DNA of 64,000 nt from Kosmotoga arenicorallina S304 (GTDB lineage: Bacteria; Thermotogota; Thermotogae; Petrotogales; Kosmotogaceae), in assembly GCF_001636545.1 (NCBI RefSeq), contig NZ_JFHK01000022.1:1-64000 (forward strand), given 5' to 3'. The notes below the pieces were generated by a model that saw only the letters and a program-made list of their open reading frames with translations, was not told the origin of the DNA and did not search any database. Within the stretch, counting starts at the first letter, position 1, and each line of letters begins with the position of its first letter. Positions 56,487-64,000 of the stretch are shown here, piece after piece. Both the position numbers and the translations under genes were made by a program.

Positions 56487-57081
56487 TAAAAGCAGCAATT
56501 AGATCGGTTTTTCTTTCTTTACCTTTTAATAGCCTTCTTATGTTTTCCCTGTGTCTGAAAATCGTGAATATCAAGAGTGCGAAAATCCATAAACCAGTTT
56601 CTACACCCGATACAAAAAATACTATAATATTCATCACTGCAACGGTGATTATAGAGGCGAGGGAAACATATTTTGTCACAAGCACAATTGGCGTCCAGAT
56701 GGCAAGAAAAAGCGGAAGGAACCAACCTTTTAAGCCTGTAAGCGTTCCGACTGTGCAAGCAACTGCTTTACCACCTTTAAACTTCAGGAAAATGGAATAA
56801 CTATGTCCAATGGCTGCAAAAAAGCCAATTATTATCAACCTGTCCTGGGGAAGTCCAAAAAGAAGGCTAGCAATTAGCATAGGGACAAAGGCTTTGAACC
56901 CATCAAGGGTCATTGTTAAAAACCCTATAATCCCTCCGAGATATCTGAGGACATTTGTCCCACCCACATTTCCGCTTCCAACCTTTCTTATATCTACACC
57001 CTTTAGCTTAGGTATAAGAAAGCTAAAGGGGATGCTTCCAGAAATATAACCAATAACAGCCAAAAAAACAATCTGGGTCAT
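56467..57081 (-). CDS. plsY: Acyl-phosphate:glycerol-3-phosphate acyltransferase
   Basis: A 204-residue membrane enzyme for the first step of phospholipid synthesis. GYISGSIPFSFLI, the loop VGSGNVGGTNVLRYLG and GHSYSIFLKFKGGKAVA are its three conserved catalytic segments. Last gene of the housekeeping operon, overlapping der by four bases. Confidence 0.94.
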   Translation of the reverse strand: MTQIVFLAVIGYISGSIPFSFLIPKLKGVDIRKVGSGNVGGTNVLRYLGGIIGFLTMTLDGFKAFVPMLIASLLFGLPQDRLIIIGFFAAIGHSYSIFLKFKGGKAVACTVGTLTGLKGWFLPLFLAIWTPIVLVTKYVSLASIITVAVMNIIVFFVSGVETGLWIFALLIFTIFRHRENIRRLLKGKERKTDLIAAFKNKRDP

Positions 57082-58406
57082 TTTTTTCGCCTCAATTTTA
57101 TGAATATCGGTGTTCCTTCAAGGGGGTCGATATTCTCCCTTATGGTTCTTTTCAAGCCTCTCAAGTAAGATTGGTTGAAAAGCCTTGGATCGTTGACGTT
57201 AAGTAAAATCAGCGGTGGGCGTTTGTTAATCTGGGTCGCGTAATAAATCTTTGCCTTTTTCACCTTTGTTCCCACCGGAGGGGTGGAACTAACAAAACGG
57301 CCAATGAGATTATTCAATAGGCCTGTAGGAATATGATAGTCAATCTTTTCACTGACAAGAAATATCTTATCTATCAATTCATCTATTCCTTTGCCTGTAA
57401 TAGCGGACGTAAAAATTATAGGGCTGTAATCCACAAAATAGAGTTCGAACTCAAAAGCTTTTAATAAGCCATTTATTTTCCTGTCGTCTATCAGGTCGGT
57501 TTTGTTGAAAACAACGATAATGCCTTTTCCGTTTTTCTCTGCAAGCCCTGCGATTCGTTGATCTTGATTGCTTATTCCCTGTGTAGCGTCAATAACAAGG
57601 ACGATAATGTCGGATCTTTCAATGGCATCTATCGCCCTCATGACACTGTAATATTCAACATTTTTTACCTTTACTCTGGATTTTTTCCTTATACCGGCAG
57701 TATCTACAAAGGTTATCGGTGTATCATCAATCAAGAGTGTTTCGTCAACCGTATCTCTTGTGGTGCCTGGAAGATCCGTTACCAGACTCCTCTGGCTGCC
57801 AACAATTGCATTGAAGAGTGAAGATTTTCCGGCGTTTGGTTTTCCTACTATCGCTACTCTGATGCTTGTTTCCTCGGGCTCTAAACCAAAGTCTATATAA
57901 TGACCATGAGCCTGAAGTGTTTTTATGATTTCTTCTAAAAGGATGTCGATGTTTAATCCATGATCTGCGGAAATTGGTATTGGTTCTCCGAAACCAAGGC
58001 TATAAAGTTCTGGTTTGACATTTATCTCATAATTAGCCTCATTTTCTACTTTGTTTGCAACGAGAATAATTCTTTCCCTGTACCTTCTCAAAAAATCCGC
58101 AAGCTCATAATCTGCAGCTGTTAGGCCCTGTTTGCCATCAACTACCCAGAGAATTAGGTCACCATCGTCGATTATGTCCAGTGTTAAATCTCTCATTTTT
58201 TCTTCAACAATGTCTTTCGGGTTGTCAAAAAGGCCGCATGTATCAACAATCTCAAAGCTTTTCTGTTGCCACTCAACTCGCCCAAAGACGAAATCCCGGG
58301 TTACCCCCGGGAGATCGTCGACTATTGCTTTTTTTCCACCAACCAATCGATTAAACAGTGTTGATTTGCCCACGTTGGGGCGTCCAACAATAAGAACCGT
58401 TGACAC
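57078..58406 (-). CDS. der: Ribosome-assembly GTPase Der (EngA)
   Basis: A 442-residue protein with two tandem GTPase domains (P-loops GRPNVGKST near residue 7 and GKPNAGKSS near 185) and a C-terminal KH-like domain. The base-recognition motif reads NKVE in the first domain, unusual, and NKTD in the second. It helps mature the 50S subunit. It lies 17 bases after rpsA. Confidence 0.95.
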   Translation of the reverse strand: MSTVLIVGRPNVGKSTLFNRLVGGKKAIVDDLPGVTRDFVFGRVEWQQKSFEIVDTCGLFDNPKDIVEEKMRDLTLDIIDDGDLILWVVDGKQGLTAADYELADFLRRYRERIILVANKVENEANYEINVKPELYSLGFGEPIPISADHGLNIDILLEEIIKTLQAHGHYIDFGLEPEETSIRVAIVGKPNAGKSSLFNAIVGSQRSLVTDLPGTTRDTVDETLLIDDTPITFVDTAGIRKKSRVKVKNVEYYSVMRAIDAIERSDIIVLVIDATQGISNQDQRIAGLAEKNGKGIIVVFNKTDLIDDRKINGLLKAFEFELYFVDYSPIIFTSAITGKGIDELIDKIFLVSEKIDYHIPTGLLNNLIGRFVSSTPPVGTKVKKAKIYYATQINKRPPLILLNVNDPRLFNQSYLRGLKRTIRENIDPLEGTPIFIKLRRKK

Positions 58407-58423
58407 AGCTATTCCCTCCAGGT

Positions 58424-60145
58424 TTATTCGGAAGGTGCGTTTTCACTGTTTTTTAACTGCTCTTTGATCTTGTCACCCAGTGAAAGGGTAGGATTATCGT
58501 CAGATGATAATTCCTTCATAGCTTCTTCGGCTTCTTTTTTTTCTAAATCTTTCAAATATTGCCTTATGGAAACCACCATGTTCCTTGTGTCATTTTCCGG
58601 GTCATAAACAAGTCGGATTATTTTGAATTGATGCTTTTGCCCAACTTCTACTGTCTCATCTATATTTTCCACTTTTTTATCTGAAACCTGCGAAACTGGC
58701 AAAAAGGCTTCTATTTCATAGCCATCAACAAGAACTATGGCACCTGATTTTATTGTACGGACAATTTCTCCGGAAACATAATCTCCTACGCTTAAATCCT
58801 CAGAAACTTTTTTCCAGGGATCTTCAGTGGCTTTTTTAAGGCTGAGCCTCATTCTGCGGTTCTCCCTGTCTACGGAAACTATCAATGCTGAGACCGTATC
58901 GCCTTCTTTTACGACATCTTCAACTTTGTCAACGAAATTCCAGGAGATTTCAGAAAGTGGCACAAATCCGGAAACATATTCCTCAAGCTCAACAATTACT
59001 CCTGTAGGCAAGAGCTTGGCGACTTTTCCTTCTACGACTTTACCGACCGGGTATTTGGATTCTATGTTATCCCATGGATCGCCAAGGGCCTCACGATAAC
59101 TGAGTGAAAGTGTTCTCTTCTCTTTATTTATTTCCTTTACTTTAACGAGCACTTCGTCACCAACTTTGACAACTTCCTGGAGCTTTTTCCTTGCATTTCC
59201 CCAGAAAACTTCTGAAATATGTACCAATCCTTCAATACCATCCTCAATCGCTACAAAGAAGCCGAATGGAACTATGGATTTCACTTTCCCTTTGTGCACC
59301 GACCCGACAGGGAACCGCTCTTCTATATCCTGCCATGGGTCTTTCCGCAATTGTTTAAGGCTTAGAGATATCTTTTGATTTTCTTTGTCTATGCCTATAA
59401 CTTTAGCTTCGACTTTGTCGCCGGGCTTTAAAACTTTCTCTATTCTTACGGAAGAATCCCAGGATACCTCCGATGCAGGAATAAGACCTGTTACATCATT
59501 TGTTAGCTTTACAAAAGCGCCAAATTTCTTCAATGACTCGACCACACCTGTTACGACGTATCCCTCTTTAATGCTATCAAGGAAAGATTTTATCCTCAAA
59601 TCTTTTAGTTCTTTCAGTGAAACAACAATTCTGGGTGCGCCTCTTTTTGATCTCCTGAAATTAATCACTTTGAAATCAAGAGTCTCTTCAGGAATTTCAT
59701 CGTCAAGCTTTAGCCCTGAATGGGAACCGGGTAAAAAGGCATCCACCACATTTAGAAGCTTTACCTCGTAACCGCTGCTAACCTTCGAAATTATTCTACC
59801 TTTTACCGGTTCATTCTTCCTGAACTTGCTTTCGACTTCTTTAAGCGCTTCCTTTCTATACACCCTGATTTCAGACGCGGTGCTTCTTCCTTCCTCTTCA
59901 TTGACTTTCAGTATGGTTACTTTTATCTTATCTCCAATTCCGTATTTACCAAGAGGATGAACAAGTTCCGACTCTGGAACAAAACCGTCAAGTTTACCGT
60001 CAAAAAGAACAAGCAAACCGTCTGGCTGGATCGAATAAACTTCAGCTTCCTTGGTACTACCCCTCCTCATCGAAAAGTCGTCCATACTCTCAAAAATTTC
60101 GTCCATACTGAGGTTTTCCTCGTTGTTTCTCTTTACATCATCCAT
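58424..60145 (-). CDS. rpsA: Ribosomal protein S1 (six S1 repeats)
   Basis: A 573-residue RNA-binding protein. Six S1-type repeats can be traced, the last four with the clearest pattern (for example GVVESLKKFGAFVKL and GKVKSIVPFGFFVAI). It promotes mRNA binding to the 30S subunit. It overlaps the end of ispH by eight bases; in some Clostridia ispH and rpsA are one fused gene, so this overlap is the unfused counterpart. Confidence 0.92.
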   Translation of the reverse strand: MDDVKRNNEENLSMDEIFESMDDFSMRRGSTKEAEVYSIQPDGLLVLFDGKLDGFVPESELVHPLGKYGIGDKIKVTILKVNEEEGRSTASEIRVYRKEALKEVESKFRKNEPVKGRIISKVSSGYEVKLLNVVDAFLPGSHSGLKLDDEIPEETLDFKVINFRRSKRGAPRIVVSLKELKDLRIKSFLDSIKEGYVVTGVVESLKKFGAFVKLTNDVTGLIPASEVSWDSSVRIEKVLKPGDKVEAKVIGIDKENQKISLSLKQLRKDPWQDIEERFPVGSVHKGKVKSIVPFGFFVAIEDGIEGLVHISEVFWGNARKKLQEVVKVGDEVLVKVKEINKEKRTLSLSYREALGDPWDNIESKYPVGKVVEGKVAKLLPTGVIVELEEYVSGFVPLSEISWNFVDKVEDVVKEGDTVSALIVSVDRENRRMRLSLKKATEDPWKKVSEDLSVGDYVSGEIVRTIKSGAIVLVDGYEIEAFLPVSQVSDKKVENIDETVEVGQKHQFKIIRLVYDPENDTRNMVVSIRQYLKDLEKKEAEEAMKELSSDDNPTLSLGDKIKEQLKNSENAPSE

Positions 60146-61022
60146 TATGGATAACCTCCCCTTCGTATTTGGTTTCTATGTAATCCAGAATTCTCTGGAT
60201 TTGCACATAAGGTGTAGATGTACCGCTGATAAGGCCAATTTTTTCAAAATTTGATAACTCAGGCAATTCATCGGGTTCACGAACGTGAAAAGCTGATTTC
60301 CCAAAATCCTGGACAATCTGAGCCAATTTTCGCGTATTCGAGCTCTTTTTGCCACCAACAACGATTACAGCATCACAAACTTCTGCAAGCCTTCTCGCCT
60401 CTTCTTCACGCTTAACGGTTACGCTGCAGATAGTGTCAAAGACATCTATTTTCGCATCTAAAGACTGCTCAATCTGGCTCGAAAATTCCATGAAATCCTT
60501 ATGGTTCATAGTCGTTTGAGAAATTATTGCTACCTTATCGCATCTTTTTTTTAGGATTTCTGAAAAGACTTCGTTTAGATCATAACTTGGCTCAACAAGC
60601 AAATAATTATTAAGCCTGCCACACAAAGCATCAACTTCGGCATGCCCCTTCTTTCCGTAAACGACAATAAGATATCCCTTTTTCTCCAGCCCTTCAGCCA
60701 ACCTAAATACATTGTACACTATGGGACAGGTGAGGTCTACAACTCTCCTGAAGCTCTTTCTTAAATCCCTTTCAATTTCAGGTGATATTCCATGAGCTCT
60801 GACTGCGAAGGTTGAAGAGTCAAATTCATTATCAATAACGGGCTTTTCGCCTTCCAGAATTTTTAAGCCCATTTTTTTCAAATTGCCAACCACTTCTTCA
60901 TTGTGCACGAGCTCACCATTTGTATATACGTCAATACCGTTTTTCAAGAGTCGTTCGCAAATGGATACAGCTCTATTAACTCCATAACAAAATCCTGTGG
61001 AAGCAGCCACATAAACTTTCAT
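60138..61022 (-). CDS. ispH: 4-hydroxy-3-methylbut-2-enyl diphosphate reductase
   Basis: A 294-residue iron-sulfur enzyme for the last step of the MEP isoprenoid pathway. The three cluster cysteines appear in GFCYGVNRA, DLTCPIVYN and DTICSVT; substrate-binding histidines in ELVHNEEV and GKKGHAEV. It overlaps cmk by four bases. Confidence 0.95.
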   Translation of the reverse strand: MKVYVAASTGFCYGVNRAVSICERLLKNGIDVYTNGELVHNEEVVGNLKKMGLKILEGEKPVIDNEFDSSTFAVRAHGISPEIERDLRKSFRRVVDLTCPIVYNVFRLAEGLEKKGYLIVVYGKKGHAEVDALCGRLNNYLLVEPSYDLNEVFSEILKKRCDKVAIISQTTMNHKDFMEFSSQIEQSLDAKIDVFDTICSVTVKREEEARRLAEVCDAVIVVGGKKSSNTRKLAQIVQDFGKSAFHVREPDELPELSNFEKIGLISGTSTPYVQIQRILDYIETKYEGEVIHNG

Positions 61023-61663
61023 TGAAGCTTCATCCTTTTTAAGATCAATCTTATCACTTCGCTCAAGTTCATTCCGGTAGTATCAATTACAATAGCATCA
61101 TCAGCTGGCTTTAAAGGTGCTATTTCCCGTGAAGAATCATTCTCATCTCTATATGATATCTCTCTGAGAATAGCATCATAATCAGCATTAATCCCCATCT
61201 CTTTGAGTTGTTTATATCTTCGCCTTGCGCGTTCCCTGGGCGAAGCCGTGATATAGAATTTATACTCTGCATCCGGCAAAACAACGGTTCCTATATCCCT
61301 TCCTTCCATTACAACATCCCTGTTTTCAGCGAGTTTTCTTTGTTCACCTGTAAGAAAGGCTCTGATTTCCGGGATTGTTGCAATCCTCGAAGCGAGCAGG
61401 GATATCTTGGATGTTCTTATTTCCTCTCCGACTGGAGCACCATCTAAGAGTAGTTTGGATTCTTTTAAAGAAAATGCGCTGTTCTTAATGACTTTTTCGA
61501 TATCTTCTTTTAACTCACAAGAGTAGCCGGAGCGTAACATCTTCCAGGCCAGAGCCCTGTACATAGCACCCGTGTCTATATACTCAAATCCCAATTTTTC
61601 AGCGAGGAGTTTTGCTATCGTCGACTTTCCTGATCCTGCAGGTCCATCTATTGCTATTTTCAT
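61019..61663 (-). CDS. cmk: Cytidylate kinase
   Basis: A 214-residue kinase making CDP and dCDP. P-loop DGPAGSGKST near residue 6, YIDTGAMYRA, and GRDIGTVVLPDAEYKFYITA are typical. It overlaps aspS and ispH by four bases each. Confidence 0.95.
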   Translation of the reverse strand: MKIAIDGPAGSGKSTIAKLLAEKLGFEYIDTGAMYRALAWKMLRSGYSCELKEDIEKVIKNSAFSLKESKLLLDGAPVGEEIRTSKISLLASRIATIPEIRAFLTGEQRKLAENRDVVMEGRDIGTVVLPDAEYKFYITASPRERARRRYKQLKEMGINADYDAILREISYRDENDSSREIAPLKPADDAIVIDTTGMNLSEVIRLILKRMKLQ

Positions 61664-63435
61664 TTTTCCTCTTTTTCTCCTTTTATAAGGGATAGTTTTA
61701 ACTCCTTCAACTGTTGTTGCGACACCTCGGAAGGTGCACCTGTCATTATATCTGAGCCGCTTGCCGTTTTCGGAAAAGCAATCACATCCCTTATGGAATT
61801 TGCACCGGCTAAAATCGCCACCAGACGGTCCAATCCCAGCGCAATTCCGGCATGCGGTGGTGGACCATACTTAAAGGCTTCAAGAAGGAATCCAAATTTT
61901 GCCTCTGCTTCTTCCTTCGAAAGGCCTATTAGCTGGAATACTTCATTCTGGATATCTCGCCGGTGAATTCTCACACTGCCGCTTCCAATTTCAAAACCAT
62001 TTATCACAAGGTCGTAAGCTTTTGATTTTATTCTTAGCGGGTCGCTCTCTTTATACTGAGACATATCTTCAAGATCCGGCATGGTAAAGGGGTGGTGTTC
62101 GGCTTCTATCCTGTTCTCTTCTTCATTGAAGGAAAACATCGGGAATTCAGTTATCCAGAGAATATCAATGCCTTCAGCTTCGGTAAGTTCTTCCGAGATG
62201 ATCTTCTCCCTTATCTTCCCAAGGGCTTTTGATGTTGAGATGCTTTCCCCAACGGCCATTAATATAAGGTCCCCATTTTCAGCAGAGAGGTGATTGACGG
62301 TTGATATTACTTCATTCGGGCAGAATTTAAGGATTGATGACTTAATACCGTCTTCAACCTTTATCCATATAAGGCCACCAAGGTCCTGTGATTTAGCGAA
62401 TTCTACATATTGGTCAATTGCTTTTCTGCTAAAACGCCCTGCAAGGCCCGTTGCTTTGAAAGCCTTTACAACGCCTCCGGACTTAATGGCGCTGGAGATA
62501 ACCCTGAAATTCGTTGTCAAAAAGATTTCTGTAATGTCATGAAATTCCATGCCGTATCTTCTATCTGGTCTGTCGCTTCCGTAGGTATCTATGGCTTCAT
62601 CATACGTCATCCGGTCATATTCAAAGGGTAATTCTGTTCCGATAGCCTCTTTTATAGATTTGTTTAGCATTCCTTCTGTAACTTTGAAAATGTCTTCCTC
62701 GTCAACAAAGGACATCTCCAGGTCAATTTGGGTGAACTCAGGTTGTCGATCAGCTCTGAAATCCTCATCACGGTAACATTTAACTATCTGGTAATACCTG
62801 TCCATTCCTGCAACCATGAGCAGTTGCTTGAAAAGCTGGGGCGATTGGGGAAGCGCATAAAATTTTCCCGGCTTAATCCTTGAAGGCACAAGAAAATCAC
62901 GAGCCCCTTCCGGAGTGGATTTGGTAAGGACAGGCGTTTCAATTTCAAGGAAATTCAGGCTGTTTAAATACCCGCGTATATTTTGCGCGATCTCGTGTCG
63001 TAAAATCAGATTTTTTTGCATTTTTGGTCTTCGTAGGTCGAGGTATCTGTACTTCAATCGAAGTTCCTCAGAAGCTTCATCATCTATATTAATGTATATC
63101 GGTGGTGTTTCAGATTCTGAAAGTATGGTGAGAGACATGGCATGAACTTCAATCTCACCGGTGGGCATTTGTGGATTAACTGCATCTTTTGGCCTTTTTG
63201 AAACTTTTCCTTTTACTGAAACCACATATTCAGGAGATAGGGTAAGGGCTTTCTGATATAGGTCTTTCATTTCCGGATCAAAAACTACTTGAGTAAAACC
63301 ATACCTGTCACGGAGCAGGATGAACTTAATGCCTCCAAGATCCCTTATACGATCGACCCAACCGTTCAATATCACTTCTTTTCCAGCATCTTCTTTTCTG
63401 AGTTCGCCACAATTATGTGTTCTTTTTTCCAACAC
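61660..63435 (-). CDS. aspS: Aspartyl-tRNA synthetase
   Basis: A 591-residue class II synthetase of the bacterial type. An OB-fold anticodon domain (HNCGELR, GWVDRIRDLGG) is followed by the core with FLEIETPVL, YRDEDFRADRQPEFTQ and the motif 3 line GIALGLDRL; the bacterial GAD insert spans about 290-410. The GTG at 63435 is preferred, since the GTG at 63441 lies inside the GGAGGTG site; a TTG at 63432 is an alternative. First gene of the housekeeping operon. Confidence 0.95.
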   Translation of the reverse strand: MLEKRTHNCGELRKEDAGKEVILNGWVDRIRDLGGIKFILLRDRYGFTQVVFDPEMKDLYQKALTLSPEYVVSVKGKVSKRPKDAVNPQMPTGEIEVHAMSLTILSESETPPIYINIDDEASEELRLKYRYLDLRRPKMQKNLILRHEIAQNIRGYLNSLNFLEIETPVLTKSTPEGARDFLVPSRIKPGKFYALPQSPQLFKQLLMVAGMDRYYQIVKCYRDEDFRADRQPEFTQIDLEMSFVDEEDIFKVTEGMLNKSIKEAIGTELPFEYDRMTYDEAIDTYGSDRPDRRYGMEFHDITEIFLTTNFRVISSAIKSGGVVKAFKATGLAGRFSRKAIDQYVEFAKSQDLGGLIWIKVEDGIKSSILKFCPNEVISTVNHLSAENGDLILMAVGESISTSKALGKIREKIISEELTEAEGIDILWITEFPMFSFNEEENRIEAEHHPFTMPDLEDMSQYKESDPLRIKSKAYDLVINGFEIGSGSVRIHRRDIQNEVFQLIGLSKEEAEAKFGFLLEAFKYGPPPHAGIALGLDRLVAILAGANSIRDVIAFPKTASGSDIMTGAPSEVSQQQLKELKLSLIKGEKEEK

Positions 63436-63454
63436 AAACACCTCCTGCTGTTAA

Positions 63455-63463
63455 ATATTACCA
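63455..63463 (-). promoter_or_regulatory. Extended -10 promoter of the aspS operon
   Basis: TGGTAATAT on the minus strand, no good -35. Together with the plus-strand signal at 63491-63499 it forms a compact divergent promoter region. Confidence 0.4.
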
Positions 63464-63490
63464 TGTAACTCAAATTGTGTGGGAATTTTG

Positions 63491-63499
63491 TGATAGAAT
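63491..63499 (+). promoter_or_regulatory. Extended -10 promoter of the SLH protein gene
   Basis: TGATAGAAT (TGn plus TAGAAT) lies 35 bases before the ATG; GGGAGGTG precedes the start. The -35 region is not convincing. Confidence 0.4.
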
Positions 63500-63533
63500 T
63501 TTATCGTTAGGTAATTTTCAGGGAGGTGAATAT

Positions 63534-64000
63534 ATGAAAAGGCTTACGAAAGGACTTTTGCTGGGATTCTTGATGCTCTTTGCTATTCAAGCTATTGCTG
63601 CAATGTATGAAGACGTTTCACCAGGTCATTGGGCTTATGGAGACATAGTTAATTTGACTGAGCTTGGAATTTTAAGCGGTATCAAGGTTGGTGACAAGCT
63701 GTATTACCAAGGAGAAAATCCTTTGAACAGATATCAGGCCGCTGTTCTATTGGGAAAGCTATTGAGATATATCGACGAGAATTATCAGAAAATAGGCGTG
63801 GAAACCGCCACAAGTATACCTGAGGGGATTACCGAAACTCTTAACAGGCTTGAGATGGCTATAAAAGATGATGCAGGAAACATCATCCAGTTGAGTGAAG
63901 TCCTCGAAATCGTTAAAGGGCTTCAATCAAGAGTCGCAACCCTTGAAAATAAGAGAGTAGAAGAAAGTGTACCCCTTCCCCAAACGGCTGTGCAGGATAT
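63534..64000 (+). CDS. SLH-domain envelope protein, N-terminal part (cut by the window edge)
   Basis: The first 155 residues of an exported protein. A signal peptide (MKRLTKGLLLGFLMLFAI, ending in IAA) is followed by one SLH domain (YEDVSPGHWAYGDIVNL to about residue 80), which binds peptidoglycan-linked polymers, and then by helical, coiled-coil-like sequence from about 95 to 145. This is the layout of Thermotoga Omp-alpha, a rod that ties the outer sheath (toga) to the cell wall; a porin or membrane anchor would be expected downstream, outside the window. Confidence 0.8.
   Translation, partial: MKRLTKGLLLGFLMLFAIQAIAAMYEDVSPGHWAYGDIVNLTELGILSGIKVGDKLYYQGENPLNRYQAAVLLGKLLRYIDENYQKIGVETATSIPEGITETLNRLEMAIKDDAGNIIQLSEVLEIVKGLQSRVATLENKRVEESVPLPQTAVQD

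Overview
The window is a stretch of bacterial chromosome that looks like the phylum Thermotogota, most likely the Kosmotoga/Mesotoga branch. The reasons are an Mrp-Mbx type membrane complex whose ferredoxin-like subunit is fused to a GltD-type flavoprotein, a polA-ATP synthase block, an aspS-cmk-ispH-rpsA-der-plsY block (both gene orders match Thermotoga maritima as I remember it), a sodium-type ATP synthase c subunit, and an SLH-domain envelope protein. The genus is inference; no rRNA or tRNA gene lies in the window.

Layout. Positions 1-79 look like the outer end of an IS21-type insertion sequence whose body lies off the left edge. A phosphate permease (348-1277, minus) follows. From 12425 down to 1385 runs one 13-gene minus-strand operon: Mrp-type antiporter subunits, Nuo/Mbx-type subunits, a NuoI-GltD fusion and a ferritin-like protein. 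It probably moves electrons between ferredoxin and NAD(P) or another acceptor and pumps sodium or protons.

From 12927 to 40174 lies a purine and ureide catabolism island of about 27 kb. It holds an 8-oxoguanine deaminase boxed between two copies of a dispersed intergenic repeat, an isochorismatase-type hydrolase, a flavin oxidoreductase, an RlmN-like radical SAM protein, then YgeY, YgeW, a hydantoinase, SsnA, a PreA-like dihydropyrimidine dehydrogenase, a threonine-synthase-like PLP enzyme, MocA, XdhC, the small subunits of two molybdenum hydroxylases and one catalytic subunit, an ABC binding protein with a fused double permease, and a DUF364 protein. A convergent operon supplies adenine deaminase, the second molybdenum hydroxylase catalytic subunit and another PLP enzyme. 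Together they could turn adenine, 8-oxoguanine and (hypo)xanthine into uric-acid-level purines, open the rings to ureides, and recover ammonia, carbamoyl phosphate and a three-carbon acid. This is the most interesting part of the window.

Next come ridA-thrS (minus), a gene-poor stretch with a third copy of the repeat (42599-43527), nadE, and a long plus-strand operon ychF-like, tatD, ahpD-like, polA, then the complete F-type ATP synthase (49481-56454). Its c subunit carries a two-carboxylate sodium motif, which fits the Mrp-type operon and suggests sodium-based energy coupling. A convergent minus-strand housekeeping operon (63435 to 56467) encodes AspRS, CMP kinase, IspH, ribosomal protein S1, Der and PlsY. 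The window ends in an SLH-domain envelope protein cut by the right edge. Genes are tightly packed and many starts overlap the preceding stop by 4-17 bases.
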